NCBI RefSeq assembly: GCF_900240265.1
Contig: NZ_LT964741.1
Location: 43,635-60,805, forward strand
DNA length: 17,171 bases
Direction of reading: 5' to 3'
From: Galactobacillus timonensis
GTDB lineage: Bacteria > Bacillota_I > Bacilli_A > Erysipelotrichales > Erysipelotrichaceae
Positions within the stretch are counted from its first letter, which is position 1, and every line of letters begins with the position of its first letter. The notes under the pieces are model-generated. The model made no database searches and had not been told where the DNA came from. It saw nothing but the letters and a program-made list of their open reading frames with translations. Below, piece after piece: positions 1 through 6,277 of this stretch. A program made the translations under genes and the position numbers.

Positions 1-272
1 ATCTACTGCACATGCTGAAAATATGAGTAATAACAACCGCTGGGACAGCGGGGATAGCCTGAAATCACTGCATGGAGAACACAAGACCATGCAGAATACC
101 TACAGCAGAATGCATCGCGCCTCATGGGTAACTGTGAGATACGTAAACATTCCTAACAGTCTGGAAACACAGGAAAAAAGAAAAGTGGCTTGTGCCACTT
201 TGAAGCTCGGTTACTTGTAGCCGAGTAGTTCACTTCATACAGGATGAAAAAACCGCCGGCGGGCGGTTTTTT
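1..272 (+). ncRNA. Candidate structured RNA (3' part), ends in intrinsic terminator
   Basis: I see no convincing gene here. The plus strand holds a run of local hairpins: 37-41/47-51, 68-75/87-94 (8 bp, CTGCATGG with CCATGCAG), 131-135/156-160, 182-189/194-201 (8 bp, tetraloop TTGT), 206-212/219-225 and 234-238/244-248, followed by a strong terminator at 247-272. Serial hairpins closing on a terminator are typical of an untranslated RNA. I looked for signatures of RNase P RNA, tmRNA, SRP RNA, T-box and common riboswitches and recognised none. A tracrRNA-like tail is conceivable but there is no cas gene in the window. The 5' end is outside the window. The family is unknown to me. Confidence 0.35.
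247..272 (+). terminator. Intrinsic terminator, A/T-flanked GC stem
   Basis: AAAAAACCGCC (247-257), loop GGCG, GGCGGTTTTTT (262-272): 5 GC pairs extended by 6 A-T pairs, with a T run on the plus strand and an A run upstream. It would work in both directions and closes the hairpin-rich stretch 1-246. Confidence 0.85.
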
Positions 273-277
273 CTGCG

Positions 278-347
278 GTTCAGAAATCATTGCAGATATT
301 GCATCTTGTCTGAAGAAAACTTTAGAGAAAGTTAATGATTTCTGAAC
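278..347. repeat. 14-bp perfect inverted repeat enclosing two small hairpins
   Basis: GTTCAGAAATCATT (278-291) and its exact reverse complement AATGATTTCTGAAC (334-347) enclose 42 bases. Inside are a weak hairpin (AGAT 294-297 with ATCT 303-306) and a 6-bp hairpin AACTTT/AAAGTT (318-323/328-333, loop AGAG). As RNA this would be a three-way junction just before the small ORF at 394. As DNA it could be a binding site, since a possible -10 (TATACT, 356-361) begins nine bases after the right arm. I do not recognise a riboswitch class. Confidence 0.6.
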
Positions 348-393
348 GGGAATTTTATACTTGTCTGCTTATATATAGGCAGGAGGAAAATCT

Positions 394-477
394 ATGGGAA
401 TCGGAACCGGTATTCTTGCCTGCTCGCTTGTTGTGTTTACGATGATGGGTCTGCTGGATTTTCATGCCCGGTATTAA
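394..477 (+). CDS. 27-residue hydrophobic peptide, unknown function
   Basis: ATG at 394 follows a perfect AGGAGG (381-386) with 7-nt spacing; the frame ends with TAA at 475-477. The peptide begins MGIGTGILACSLVVF, continues through TMMGLLD and ends FHARY: one hydrophobic stretch with a short polar tail, as in single-span microproteins. A terminator follows at 524-545, so it sits in its own unit between two terminators, preceded by the inverted repeat 278-347. It could be a small accessory subunit, a type I toxin-like peptide or a leader peptide; no motif decides. The ribosome binding site and terminator support it; the absence of homology evidence keeps confidence moderate. Confidence 0.45.
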   Translation: MGIGTGILACSLVVFTMMGLLDFHARY

Positions 478-523
478 GATATCGGCTTCGCTTTTGCAAT
501 CATCCTTATTTATCTTTGGCAGG

Positions 524-545
524 CTGCGGAGAAATCCGCAGTTTT
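524..545 (+). terminator. Terminator after the small ORF
   Basis: CTGCGGA (524-530), loop GAAA, TCCGCAG (535-541), then TTTT. Seven-bp stem with a GNRA-type loop, 47 bases after the stop codon of the 27-residue ORF. Confidence 0.8.
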
Positions 546-561
546 CATAAGGCAGGAAAAG

Positions 562-584
562 AAAACCCCTGCACTCGGCAGGGG
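562..584 (-). terminator. Terminator of the YuiD/NifU-like operon
   Basis: CCCCTGC (566-572), loop ACTCG, GCAGGGG (578-584). On the minus strand the hairpin is followed by TTTTCTTTT, the complement of 557-565. It lies 15 bases beyond the stop of the NifU-like gene. Confidence 0.85.
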
Positions 585-598
585 AACAGTTCAATATC

Positions 599-919
599 TC
601 AATACCAGGAATAGCTGTCCGGCGTAGCGTTGAGGTCGGGCTCTTCCATCTTGACTTCCTTGACTTCCGGAATTTCATCCATCAGGATTGCCTGAACGCC
701 CTGGGTCAGGGTTGTATCAATGGCGATACAGCCGGCACACGCCCCGAGCATGCGTACGGTTACGACGCCGTCCTTGTAGTCGACCAGCTGAACGTCGCCG
801 CCATCGGCCTGAATATACGGACGAATCTTGTTAATGGTCTTTTCAATCCGCTCCAGAAGGTCAGGGGATACAGCTGCTTCCGTCTCGTTCTTTTCTTCGT
901 TCTTTACTTCTTCACTCAT
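599..919 (-). CDS. NifU C-terminal-domain Fe-S scaffold protein (Nfu-like)
   Basis: A 106-residue protein. After an acidic N-terminal tail (residues 1-15) comes one NifU C-terminal (Nfu) domain, about residues 20-95, with the QADGGDVQLVDY region and the cluster-binding pair C61 and C64 in GACAGCIAID. Nfu proteins carry a 4Fe-4S cluster at the interface of a dimer and pass it to apo-proteins in the cytoplasm. The Glu/Ala-rich N-terminus and the tail ending in SYSWY are outside the domain. The start is supported by AAGAGG about 8 nt upstream. It is the second gene of a pair with the PAP2-like gene (14-nt gap), then a terminator. Fe-S targets are plentiful nearby (RnfC, RnfB), though no direct link is shown. 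Confidence 0.85.
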   Translation of the reverse strand: MSEEVKNEEKNETEAAVSPDLLERIEKTINKIRPYIQADGGDVQLVDYKDGVVTVRMLGACAGCIAIDTTLTQGVQAILMDEIPEVKEVKMEEPDLNATPDSYSWY

Positions 920-933
920 GGAATGCCTCTTTT

Positions 934-1389
934 CTAGATGCAGAAATGGAAGATCAGGGCGATTGCTGCGCCGAGGATCATTCCGCAGAATACTTCAACC
1001 CAGCGATGACCGAGCACATCCTTCAGCTTGATGTTGTAGATGGGGTTGATCAGCTGGTTGTTGCTGAGCTTCTGAACATCTTTGACTAATTGTTGCGTAA
1101 CTCTCGCGTTTTGTCCACTGTAATACCTCACATTCGCCGCGTCATAGATGACGATGCAGGAGAAGGTGAAGGTGACTGCGAACAGAAGGGAAGAGAAGCC
1201 TTCCTGCAGGCCGACGGAAACGGCCAGAGCGGTGACCATGGCAGTGTGCGATGAGGGCATGCCTCCGGAGTCTTTGCAATGGCTCCAGGACCATTCTTTA
1301 TGTACCGCATAATATGTGATCGGCTTCAGCAGCTGGGCGAGCGCTGCAGCCAGAATTGCTGACCAGAATGGAAACAGTTCACGACTCAT
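934..1389 (-). CDS. yuiD: Divergent PAP2 family membrane protein (YuiD/DUF212-like)
   Basis: A 151-residue membrane protein of the divergent PAP2 family. The motif GGMPSSHTA, the segment YDAANVRYYSGQNA and the C-terminal LGHRWVEVFCGMILGA are family hallmarks; about four membrane segments are visible. An upstream in-frame ATG at 1401 exists, but GGAGGG (complement of about 1393-1398) lies between the two ATGs and is well spaced for the ATG at 1389 (MSRELFPFW), so I use 1389. The SSH motif corresponds to part of the phosphatase signature of PAP2 enzymes, but the substrate of this subfamily is not established. It is transcribed with the NifU-like gene and divergently from the S1-domain gene. Confidence 0.85.
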   Translation of the reverse strand: MSRELFPFWSAILAAALAQLLKPITYYAVHKEWSWSHCKDSGGMPSSHTAMVTALAVSVGLQEGFSSLLFAVTFTFSCIVIYDAANVRYYSGQNARVTQQLVKDVQKLSNNQLINPIYNIKLKDVLGHRWVEVFCGMILGAAIALIFHFCI

Positions 1390-1474
1390 AGATCCCTCCA
1401 TATTCTTCCAAGCATTTTAGCATAGGCTTGTAAAGCCGTGATAAAATGAGCCTCGGAAGCGGTCGTAAGCGAAT

Positions 1475-1846
1475 ATGTATCAGGTCGGTCAGATTGTGGA
1501 AGGAAAAGTGACAGGGATTCAGCCGTATGGTGCCTTTGTTGCTCTGGATCCGCATACCAGCGGACTGATTCATATCTCGGAAATTTCCGATGGCTATGTG
1601 CGCGACATTTCGCGCTATGTGAATGTCGGTGATACGGTTCAGGTAAAGATCATCGACTTTGATCCGCGTACCCATCAGGCGCGGCTGTCCTTGAAGGCGC
1701 TTCATCCGGGCCGTCCGCGCGGAAGAAGGCGGCCGCAGTACCGCAAGGCAGTATTGCCGCCGATGAAACTGGGATTTACGACCATTGCCTCCCATCTGGA
1801 GGGATGGGTTGAAGAAGCGGAACAGGAGGAAAAAACAAATGATTAG
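1475..1846 (+). CDS. yugI: S1-domain RNA-binding protein (CvfD/YugI/GSP13-like)
   Basis: A 123-residue protein: one S1 OB-fold domain (about residues 3-73, with GKVTGIQPYGAFVAL, SGLIHISEIS and LSLKAL), then a basic linker (PGRPRGRRRPQYRK, 78-91) and a short C-terminal segment GFTTIASHLEGWVEE as in the small Firmicute general stress protein 13 family. These proteins bind ribosomes or mRNA and act in post-transcriptional control. The ribosome binding site is weak. The last 8 bases overlap the start of pgi (stop 1844-1846, pgi ATG 1839), which implies translational coupling. It is divergent from the YuiD-like gene, with 85 bases between the starts. Confidence 0.85.
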   Translation: MYQVGQIVEGKVTGIQPYGAFVALDPHTSGLIHISEISDGYVRDISRYVNVGDTVQVKIIDFDPRTHQARLSLKALHPGRPRGRRRPQYRKAVLPPMKLGFTTIASHLEGWVEEAEQEEKTND

Positions 1847-3125
1847 CTTTGATGCAGAACACGGGTTCCTGAAAGAGGATATCCTCTCCTATCAGTCGGA
1901 TGTGACGCGCATCCACCACATGATCCATGAGAAGACCGGTGCGGGAAATGATTTTCTTGGCTGGGTTGACCTTCCCAGGGATTACAACAAGGAAGAGTTC
2001 GACAGAATTCAGCAGCTCGCGGCAAAGCTGAAGGGCAAGTATGATACGCTGATTGTCTGCGGCATCGGCGGTTCCTATCTTGGTGCTGCCGCTGCGATCG
2101 ATATGATCCGCGGCCTGTATCCGGAAGAGGGACCGGAAGTGTTGTTTACGGGCAACACATTCTCGAGCACCTATATGTCCCAGATTCTGAAGCATATCGA
2201 GAACAAGTCGGTCGTGCTGGACGTTGTATCGAAATCCGGTACGACGACGGAGACGGCGCTTGCCTTCCGTATGCTCCGGGAGTTCATGGAGAAGAAGTAC
2301 GGCAAGGAAGAGTGCAAGTGGCGGATCGTTGTGACGACGGACCGGGCCAAGGGGACACTGAAAGCACTGGCCGATCAGGAGGGCTATGAAGAATTCGTAG
2401 TTCCGGATGATATCGGCGGCCGTTATTCGGTTCTTTCGGCAGTCGGTCTGGTACCGATGGCGCTGGCCGGCATTGACATCAACAAGGTGATGGAAGGCTT
2501 TGCAGCAGCCTACAAGGATCTGGACACCGATGATCTGAAGAAGAATCCGGCCTACCGGTATGGCGTAACACGCCGCATTCTTCAGAATCAGGGCTATAAC
2601 GTTGAAATGTTTGTGACCTATGAGCCGCAGATGCGTCTTGTCGGCGAGTGGTGGAAGCAGCTGTTCGGCGAGTCGGAAGGCAAGGACGGCAAGGGCATTC
2701 TGCCGGATTCCGTAACGTTCTCAACCGATCTGCATTCGATGGGACAGTTCATTCAGCAGGGCAACAAGCTGCTGTTTGAAACAGGCATCAAGGTCAATCA
2801 TCCGACGGAGAATCTGACGATTCCGGATGATCCTGCAAACTTCGATCAGATGAACTATCTGTCCGGAAAGGATCTGGACTGGGTCAACAAGATGGCGCAG
2901 GAAGGTACGCTGCAGGCTCATGTAGAGGACGGCCATGTTCCGAACCTGATGATTACGCTGGATGACATGAAGGAATATACGTTCGGCTATATGTGCTATT
3001 TCTTCTTCCTGGCATGTGCAATGACCTGCTACATGCTGGACATCAACCCGTTCAATCAGCCGGGTGTTGAAATCTATAAGCGCAACATGTTCCATCTGCT
3101 TGGCAAGCCGGGCTACGAGAAGTAA
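1839..3125 (+). CDS. pgi: Glucose-6-phosphate isomerase
   Basis: Interconverts glucose 6-phosphate and fructose 6-phosphate in cytoplasmic glycolysis. The 428-residue protein is of the short Firmicute type. Motifs: sugar-phosphate binding CGIGGSYLGAAAA (74-86) and SKSGTTTETA (131-140), the family signature DIGGRYSVLSAVGL (191-204), GEWWKQLFGESEGKDGKG with the likely catalytic Glu (269-286), HSMGQF (299-304) and the C-terminal QPGVEIYKRNMF (407-418) with the expected catalytic Lys414. An in-frame ATG 54 bases upstream (1785) lies inside the S1 gene without a proper ribosome binding site; AGGAGG at 1824-1829 with 9-nt spacing picks ATG 1839. It overlaps the S1-domain gene by 8 bases and is followed by the zinc-ribbon gene. 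Confidence 0.95.
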   Translation: MISFDAEHGFLKEDILSYQSDVTRIHHMIHEKTGAGNDFLGWVDLPRDYNKEEFDRIQQLAAKLKGKYDTLIVCGIGGSYLGAAAAIDMIRGLYPEEGPEVLFTGNTFSSTYMSQILKHIENKSVVLDVVSKSGTTTETALAFRMLREFMEKKYGKEECKWRIVVTTDRAKGTLKALADQEGYEEFVVPDDIGGRYSVLSAVGLVPMALAGIDINKVMEGFAAAYKDLDTDDLKKNPAYRYGVTRRILQNQGYNVEMFVTYEPQMRLVGEWWKQLFGESEGKDGKGILPDSVTFSTDLHSMGQFIQQGNKLLFETGIKVNHPTENLTIPDDPANFDQMNYLSGKDLDWVNKMAQEGTLQAHVEDGHVPNLMITLDDMKEYTFGYMCYFFFLACAMTCYMLDINPFNQPGVEIYKRNMFHLLGKPGYEK

Positions 3126-3149
3126 GAAGAGAAGACTTGGAGAAGAAAG

Positions 3150-3398
3150 ATGAAGGATTTTGATAAGATCACCATCGACGGGACGCGCTATGTAGTCCTG
3201 GGCAATACGGATGATGGCCGCGTAGAACTGGTTGATGATACGCGCATGGATTATGCGGTTGGCATGTTTGCCTTCAAGCTGACCTGCCCGAAGTGCGGCA
3301 GCATGTTCTATGTACTGGATGATGGCAAGACGACGTCGTTCAAGTGCCCGACCTGCGGCGAAGAAGTGACGATCGACAGGGAACGGAAGCCGCTCTGA
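3150..3398 (+). CDS. Small zinc-ribbon protein, function unknown
   Basis: An 82-residue protein. Residues 1-40 look like a small beta-rich segment; residues 44-75 carry C46-x2-C49 (LTCPKCGSMF) and C66-x2-C69 (FKCPTCGEEV), a four-Cys zinc ribbon of the CPxCG type. Such modules bind nucleic acid or protein partners, or only stabilise a fold; nothing shows which. GGAGAAG upstream (about 8 nt) supports the start. It lies 24 bases after pgi, so probably in the same transcript, and a terminator hairpin follows at 3424-3448. Confidence 0.75.
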   Translation: MKDFDKITIDGTRYVVLGNTDDGRVELVDDTRMDYAVGMFAFKLTCPKCGSMFYVLDDGKTTSFKCPTCGEEVTIDRERKPL

Positions 3399-3416
3399 TT
3401 TTCTGAAGCTGTGCGT

Positions 3417-3422
3417 TACAAT
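3417..3422 (+). promoter_or_regulatory. Possible -10 element for the MATE gene
   Basis: TACAAT matches the -10 consensus in five of six positions; I find no good -35. If used, transcription would begin near 3429, at or after the 5' arm of the terminator hairpin 3424-3441, so that such transcripts could not form it. Prediction only. Confidence 0.3.
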
Positions 3423-3423
3423 G

Positions 3424-3448
3424 GACTCCTGAAAAGGGGTCTTTTTTT
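3424..3448 (+). terminator. Terminator whose 3' arm doubles as the Shine-Dalgarno of the next gene
   Basis: GACTCC (3424-3429), loop TGAAAA, GGGGTC (3436-3441; one G-T pair), then seven T (3442-3448). The next base begins the ATG of the MATE gene. The AAAAGGGG at 3432-3439 spans loop and 3' arm and is the only good Shine-Dalgarno for that ATG (spacing 9). Confidence 0.75.
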
Positions 3449-4819
3449 ATGGTGGAGAATGCACAGGCGGAAGCACAGTATCGGAAGATGACGGAGACGA
3501 AGGTATCCCGCCTGATTATCGGTCTGAGCATTCCGACGATCATTTCGATGCTGGTGACGTCCATCTATAATCTGGCCGATACATATTTTGTCAGCGGCCT
3601 GGGCACGTCGCAATCCGCGGCGACCGGTGTCGTTGCCGGTCTGATGTCGATTCTGCAGGCGTTCGGCTTCATGTTCGGCCATGGGGCCGGCAGTAACATT
3701 TCGCGTCATCTTGGCTCACGCAACATCCGGGAAGCGCGGGAATATGCTTCGACAAGCTTCTATTATTCGATTCTGGCGGGTGCGCTGGTGATGGTTGTGG
3801 GCCTGGTGTTCATGGATCCTTTGATGCGCCTGCTCGGCAGTACGGATACGATTCTTCCGTATGCGCGGCAGTATGCACTGTGGATTTTGCTTGCCGGTCC
3901 GGCGATGACATCAAGTTGTGTAATGAACAACATTCTTCGCTATGAAGGAAAGGCAGTCTTTGCAATGTTCGGCCTCACTGCCGGCGGCATTCTGAACATC
4001 TTCGGCGATGCGCTGCTGATCCGCGTGTTCCATATGGGCATCTGGGGAGCTGGTATTTCGACGGCAGTGACGCAGTACATTTCGATGTTCATTCTTGCGC
4101 TGCCGTTTCTGCGGGGAAAGACGCAGAGTGCCTTTGCCGTCAAGGATATTTCGAAGCGTCCAGTTGTTTTTTCGAACATCTTCTCGTGTGGGGCTCCCTC
4201 TCTTGTCCGCCAGGGCCTGAACTCCATTTCGATGATGGTGCTGAATCAGACGGCAGGTCTCTATGGTGATGCGGCGATTGCGGCCATCTCGATCTCGAAC
4301 CGCATCGTTCAGTTCCTCTTCTGCATTGCGATCGGCATCGGCCAGGGTCTGCAGCCGGTGTCGGCGTTCAACTTTGGTGCCAGGAAGTATACCCGTGTCA
4401 GAGATGCGTTCCGCTTTACGATGATCATGGGGACGATGATCATGGCTGTGCTTGGCGTGATCGGTTATTTCAATGCCGGATCACTGATCGGCATGTTCCG
4501 CGACGATCCGGATGTTCTTGCGATCGGCATTCCGACGCTGCATGCCCAGTCGGCGGTTCTCTGCCTGATGCCGACGACGATGTATGGAAACATGCTGTTT
4601 CAGAGTACGGGTCAGGGGAAGGCGGCCAGCTTTCTTGCGGCGCTGCGCTCGGGTCTTGTACTGATGCCGGCGATCTGGATCTGCAACACGTTCTTCGGCC
4701 TGGGCGGTCTGGAACATGCAAGCGCATGGTCGGAGATGATTTCGGCACTGATCTGCGTCCCGTTCATCGTTGCTTACTTCCATAAGATGCCGGCGGATGG
4801 CAAAGAGTGGCCGGCCTGA
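3449..4819 (+). CDS. MATE family multidrug/metabolite exporter
   Basis: A 456-residue integral membrane protein with about 12 hydrophobic segments in two MatE halves. The N-terminal half shows the typical SIPTIISMLVTSIYNLADTYFV run and the second half begins with GAPSLVRQGLNSIS near residue 250. MATE proteins export cationic drugs or metabolites using a Na+ or H+ gradient; the substrate cannot be read from sequence. A Na+-coupled exporter near an Rnf operon (Rnf can pump Na+ or H+) would be sensible but is not shown. Start ATG 3449 uses the AAAAGGGG in the upstream hairpin; an internal ATG at 3488 (MTETKVSRL) is possible but has a poorer site. Confidence 0.9.
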   Translation: MVENAQAEAQYRKMTETKVSRLIIGLSIPTIISMLVTSIYNLADTYFVSGLGTSQSAATGVVAGLMSILQAFGFMFGHGAGSNISRHLGSRNIREAREYASTSFYYSILAGALVMVVGLVFMDPLMRLLGSTDTILPYARQYALWILLAGPAMTSSCVMNNILRYEGKAVFAMFGLTAGGILNIFGDALLIRVFHMGIWGAGISTAVTQYISMFILALPFLRGKTQSAFAVKDISKRPVVFSNIFSCGAPSLVRQGLNSISMMVLNQTAGLYGDAAIAAISISNRIVQFLFCIAIGIGQGLQPVSAFNFGARKYTRVRDAFRFTMIMGTMIMAVLGVIGYFNAGSLIGMFRDDPDVLAIGIPTLHAQSAVLCLMPTTMYGNMLFQSTGQGKAASFLAALRSGLVLMPAIWICNTFFGLGGLEHASAWSEMISALICVPFIVAYFHKMPADGKEWPA

Positions 4820-4830
4820 AGATACATAAA

Positions 4831-4861
4831 GAAAACCGGACCGGTTTCATACCGGTCCGGT
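4831..4861 (-). terminator. Terminator of apbE, shared with the end of the MATE gene
   Basis: ACCGGACCGGT (4835-4845), loop TTTCAT less one base, ACCGGTCCGGT (4851-4861): an 11-bp perfect stem. On the minus strand it is followed by TTTTC, so it best terminates apbE (stop at 4886). On the plus strand there is no T run, so termination of the MATE transcript would be weaker. Confidence 0.8.
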
Positions 4862-4885
4862 CAGAGATAATTGTTCAATCGTTGA

Positions 4886-6043
4886 TCATTCAATCCAGTT
4901 GATGGCCCCATCAAGGCCTGCGGTGTAGACAACAGTATAGCTGCCTACATCCTTTTTATATTCGGCGTCATCGGGCGCCTTGTCCTTGTCCATGATCCAG
5001 ACAACTTCAAGCGTTTCATCGGGATGGGCAGCCTTATAGTCATTGATCAGCTGAACACCTTCGTCATAATCCATGGTAAACAGGGTCGTACTGAGGCAGT
5101 CCGCCGTTCCCGAATCCCTGGTAATGATGGAAACGGAATGATAATACGTTGCCGGAAACAGGGTTTTGGGATCAATGATGTGGGAATAGGTTACACCGTC
5201 GTCTGCCGTATAGGCACGTTCATAGTCGCCTGATGTGACAAAGGAGCCTTCCGTGTTCGAATCAATGACGAAGAGGCTTCCGCTTCCCGAAGGATTCTGG
5301 ATGCCGATGCGCCATGGTGTTCCATCGGACTTGATGCCGAGCGTACGCACATTTCCGCCGGCGTTGACGGCAGCTGTCTTCGTGCCGTCTTCGGCAAGCT
5401 TTGCGGCGATCTTTTCGGTCGCAAAGCCCTTGGCAATGCCGCCGACGTCGAGAGAAACATCCGGATCCGTAATGTATACGGTGCTGTTTTCTTCGTCGAT
5501 TTCAACGGCATCCCAGCCATGGTGGGTGGCGGCTTCCTGCAGCTCGCTTTCGGGAGGTACCTTGCCATAGCTGCCGTTTTCGTTGGCTGTCATGCCTTCT
5601 TCCCGGTACTTGTGCCAGACGCTGAGAAGGGCACCCTGGGTAATGTCGAATTCGCCCCCGCTGAGGTCATAGAACTCCTTTGCCTTCTGCAGCAGCTCGA
5701 TGACGACCGGATCGACCTTGACCGGCGCAATACCGGCATTATCGTTGATCGTCTTCAGGTTGTTGAGCCCGTCGTAGTTGTTGTAAATGTCGAAGAGATT
5801 GTTGTAGTAAGTGAAGAGATCCGCCGCCTCCTGATAGGAAGTGTTGAATTCATCCTGGCTGACGTCGTAAACGCGCAGTGAGAAGACCGTGTCGAAGCCA
5901 CAGTCAAGACACGAGTTCGCGTAGGATGACTGCGTCTGTGCAGATGCGGTGGCGGCAGAAGCCGTGGACTGGGTGGAGGCGCCTGCGCATCCGGTCAACA
6001 GTACAGCCGCAAGAGCGGCCGAAATCAATGTTTTTGTTTTCAT
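4886..6043 (-). CDS. apbE: ApbE, FMN transferase lipoprotein
   Basis: Transfers FMN from FAD to a Thr in SGAT-type sites of exported or membrane flavoproteins (RnfG, RnfD/NqrB and FMN-binding domains), outside the membrane. The 385-residue protein has a signal peptide with lipobox LTGC, so Cys19 should be lipidated, then a Ser/Ala/Thr/Gln-rich tether (20-40). ApbE motifs: SGGEFDITQG (128-137), SLDVGGIAKGFATEK (197-211), AVNAGGNVRTLG (225-236), VTSGDYER (269-276), YSHIIDP (286-292) and DCLSTTLF (315-322). A CxxC pair (C45, C48) near the mature N-terminus is not a usual feature. It is divergent from the rnf operon with a 234-nt gap, and that operon encodes at least four SGAT sites, its obvious substrates. 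AGGGAAG about 2-4 nt before ATG 6043 supports the start. Confidence 0.95.
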   Translation of the reverse strand: MKTKTLISAALAAVLLTGCAGASTQSTASAATASAQTQSSYANSCLDCGFDTVFSLRVYDVSQDEFNTSYQEAADLFTYYNNLFDIYNNYDGLNNLKTINDNAGIAPVKVDPVVIELLQKAKEFYDLSGGEFDITQGALLSVWHKYREEGMTANENGSYGKVPPESELQEAATHHGWDAVEIDEENSTVYITDPDVSLDVGGIAKGFATEKIAAKLAEDGTKTAAVNAGGNVRTLGIKSDGTPWRIGIQNPSGSGSLFVIDSNTEGSFVTSGDYERAYTADDGVTYSHIIDPKTLFPATYYHSVSIITRDSGTADCLSTTLFTMDYDEGVQLINDYKAAHPDETLEVVWIMDKDKAPDDAEYKKDVGSYTVVYTAGLDGAINWIE

Positions 6044-6052
6044 AGCTTCCCT

Positions 6053-6080
6053 ATTATAACAATGGCGGCCTGTTCGTCTA
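6053..6080 (-). promoter_or_regulatory. apbE: Candidate apbE promoter
   Basis: On the minus strand TAGACG (6080-6075), 16-nt spacer, TATAAT (6058-6053). The -10 is perfect but only 9 bases from the ATG, so the predicted transcript would begin within a few bases of the start codon and lose most of the AGGGAAG ribosome binding site. Either the mRNA is nearly leaderless or the TATAAT match is accidental. Confidence 0.35.
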
Positions 6081-6116
6081 CTGCCAAAGAGGGGGTACGG
6101 GATGGAAACAGGATAC

Positions 6117-6147
6117 CTTTTCTGCCATATTTTATGGCACAGAAAAG
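6117..6147. other. Long imperfect hairpin in the apbE-rnfC intergenic region
   Basis: CTTTTCTGCCAT (6117-6128) pairs with ATGGCA plus GAAAAG (6134-6139 and 6142-6147), with a 2-base bulge: 12 pairs, loop of five. It has no T run on either side, so it is not a plain terminator. It lies between the two divergent promoters and could be a regulator site or an mRNA leader element. Confidence 0.45.
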
Positions 6148-6237
6148 ATCGCGAATGCCGTCTTTTGAATGCGTTGAATTTTTCTTCCGGAAACTGGTGT
6201 TCTCATTTGTGAAAAAACGGGAAAGAATACAGTTTGA

Positions 6238-6246
6238 TGATATAAT
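6238..6246 (+). promoter_or_regulatory. rnfC: rnf operon promoter, extended -10
   Basis: TGATATAAT at 6238-6246 is a perfect extended -10 (TGnTATAAT). No clear -35 is visible 16-18 bases upstream, consistent with an extended -10 promoter. Transcription should begin near 6253, about 25 bases before the rnfC ATG. Confidence 0.65.
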
Positions 6247-6277
6247 CATTGCGTTTAGAAGGAAGGGGTTGGATAGT

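Noticed and set aside
23..220. 65-codon open frame on the plus strand in the hairpin-rich stretch
   Set aside because: No ribosome binding site, no recognisable protein features, and the same bases form strong RNA hairpins; more likely non-coding.
1785..1838. Longer pgi start giving an 18-residue N-terminal extension
   Set aside because: The extension is the S1 gene read in another frame and has no suitable ribosome binding site; AGGAGG at 1824-1829 fits ATG 1839.
6205..6225. Rex-type redox regulator site (TTGTGA half) before rnfC
   Set aside because: TTGTGAA is present at 6207-6213 but there is no matching second half at the right distance.
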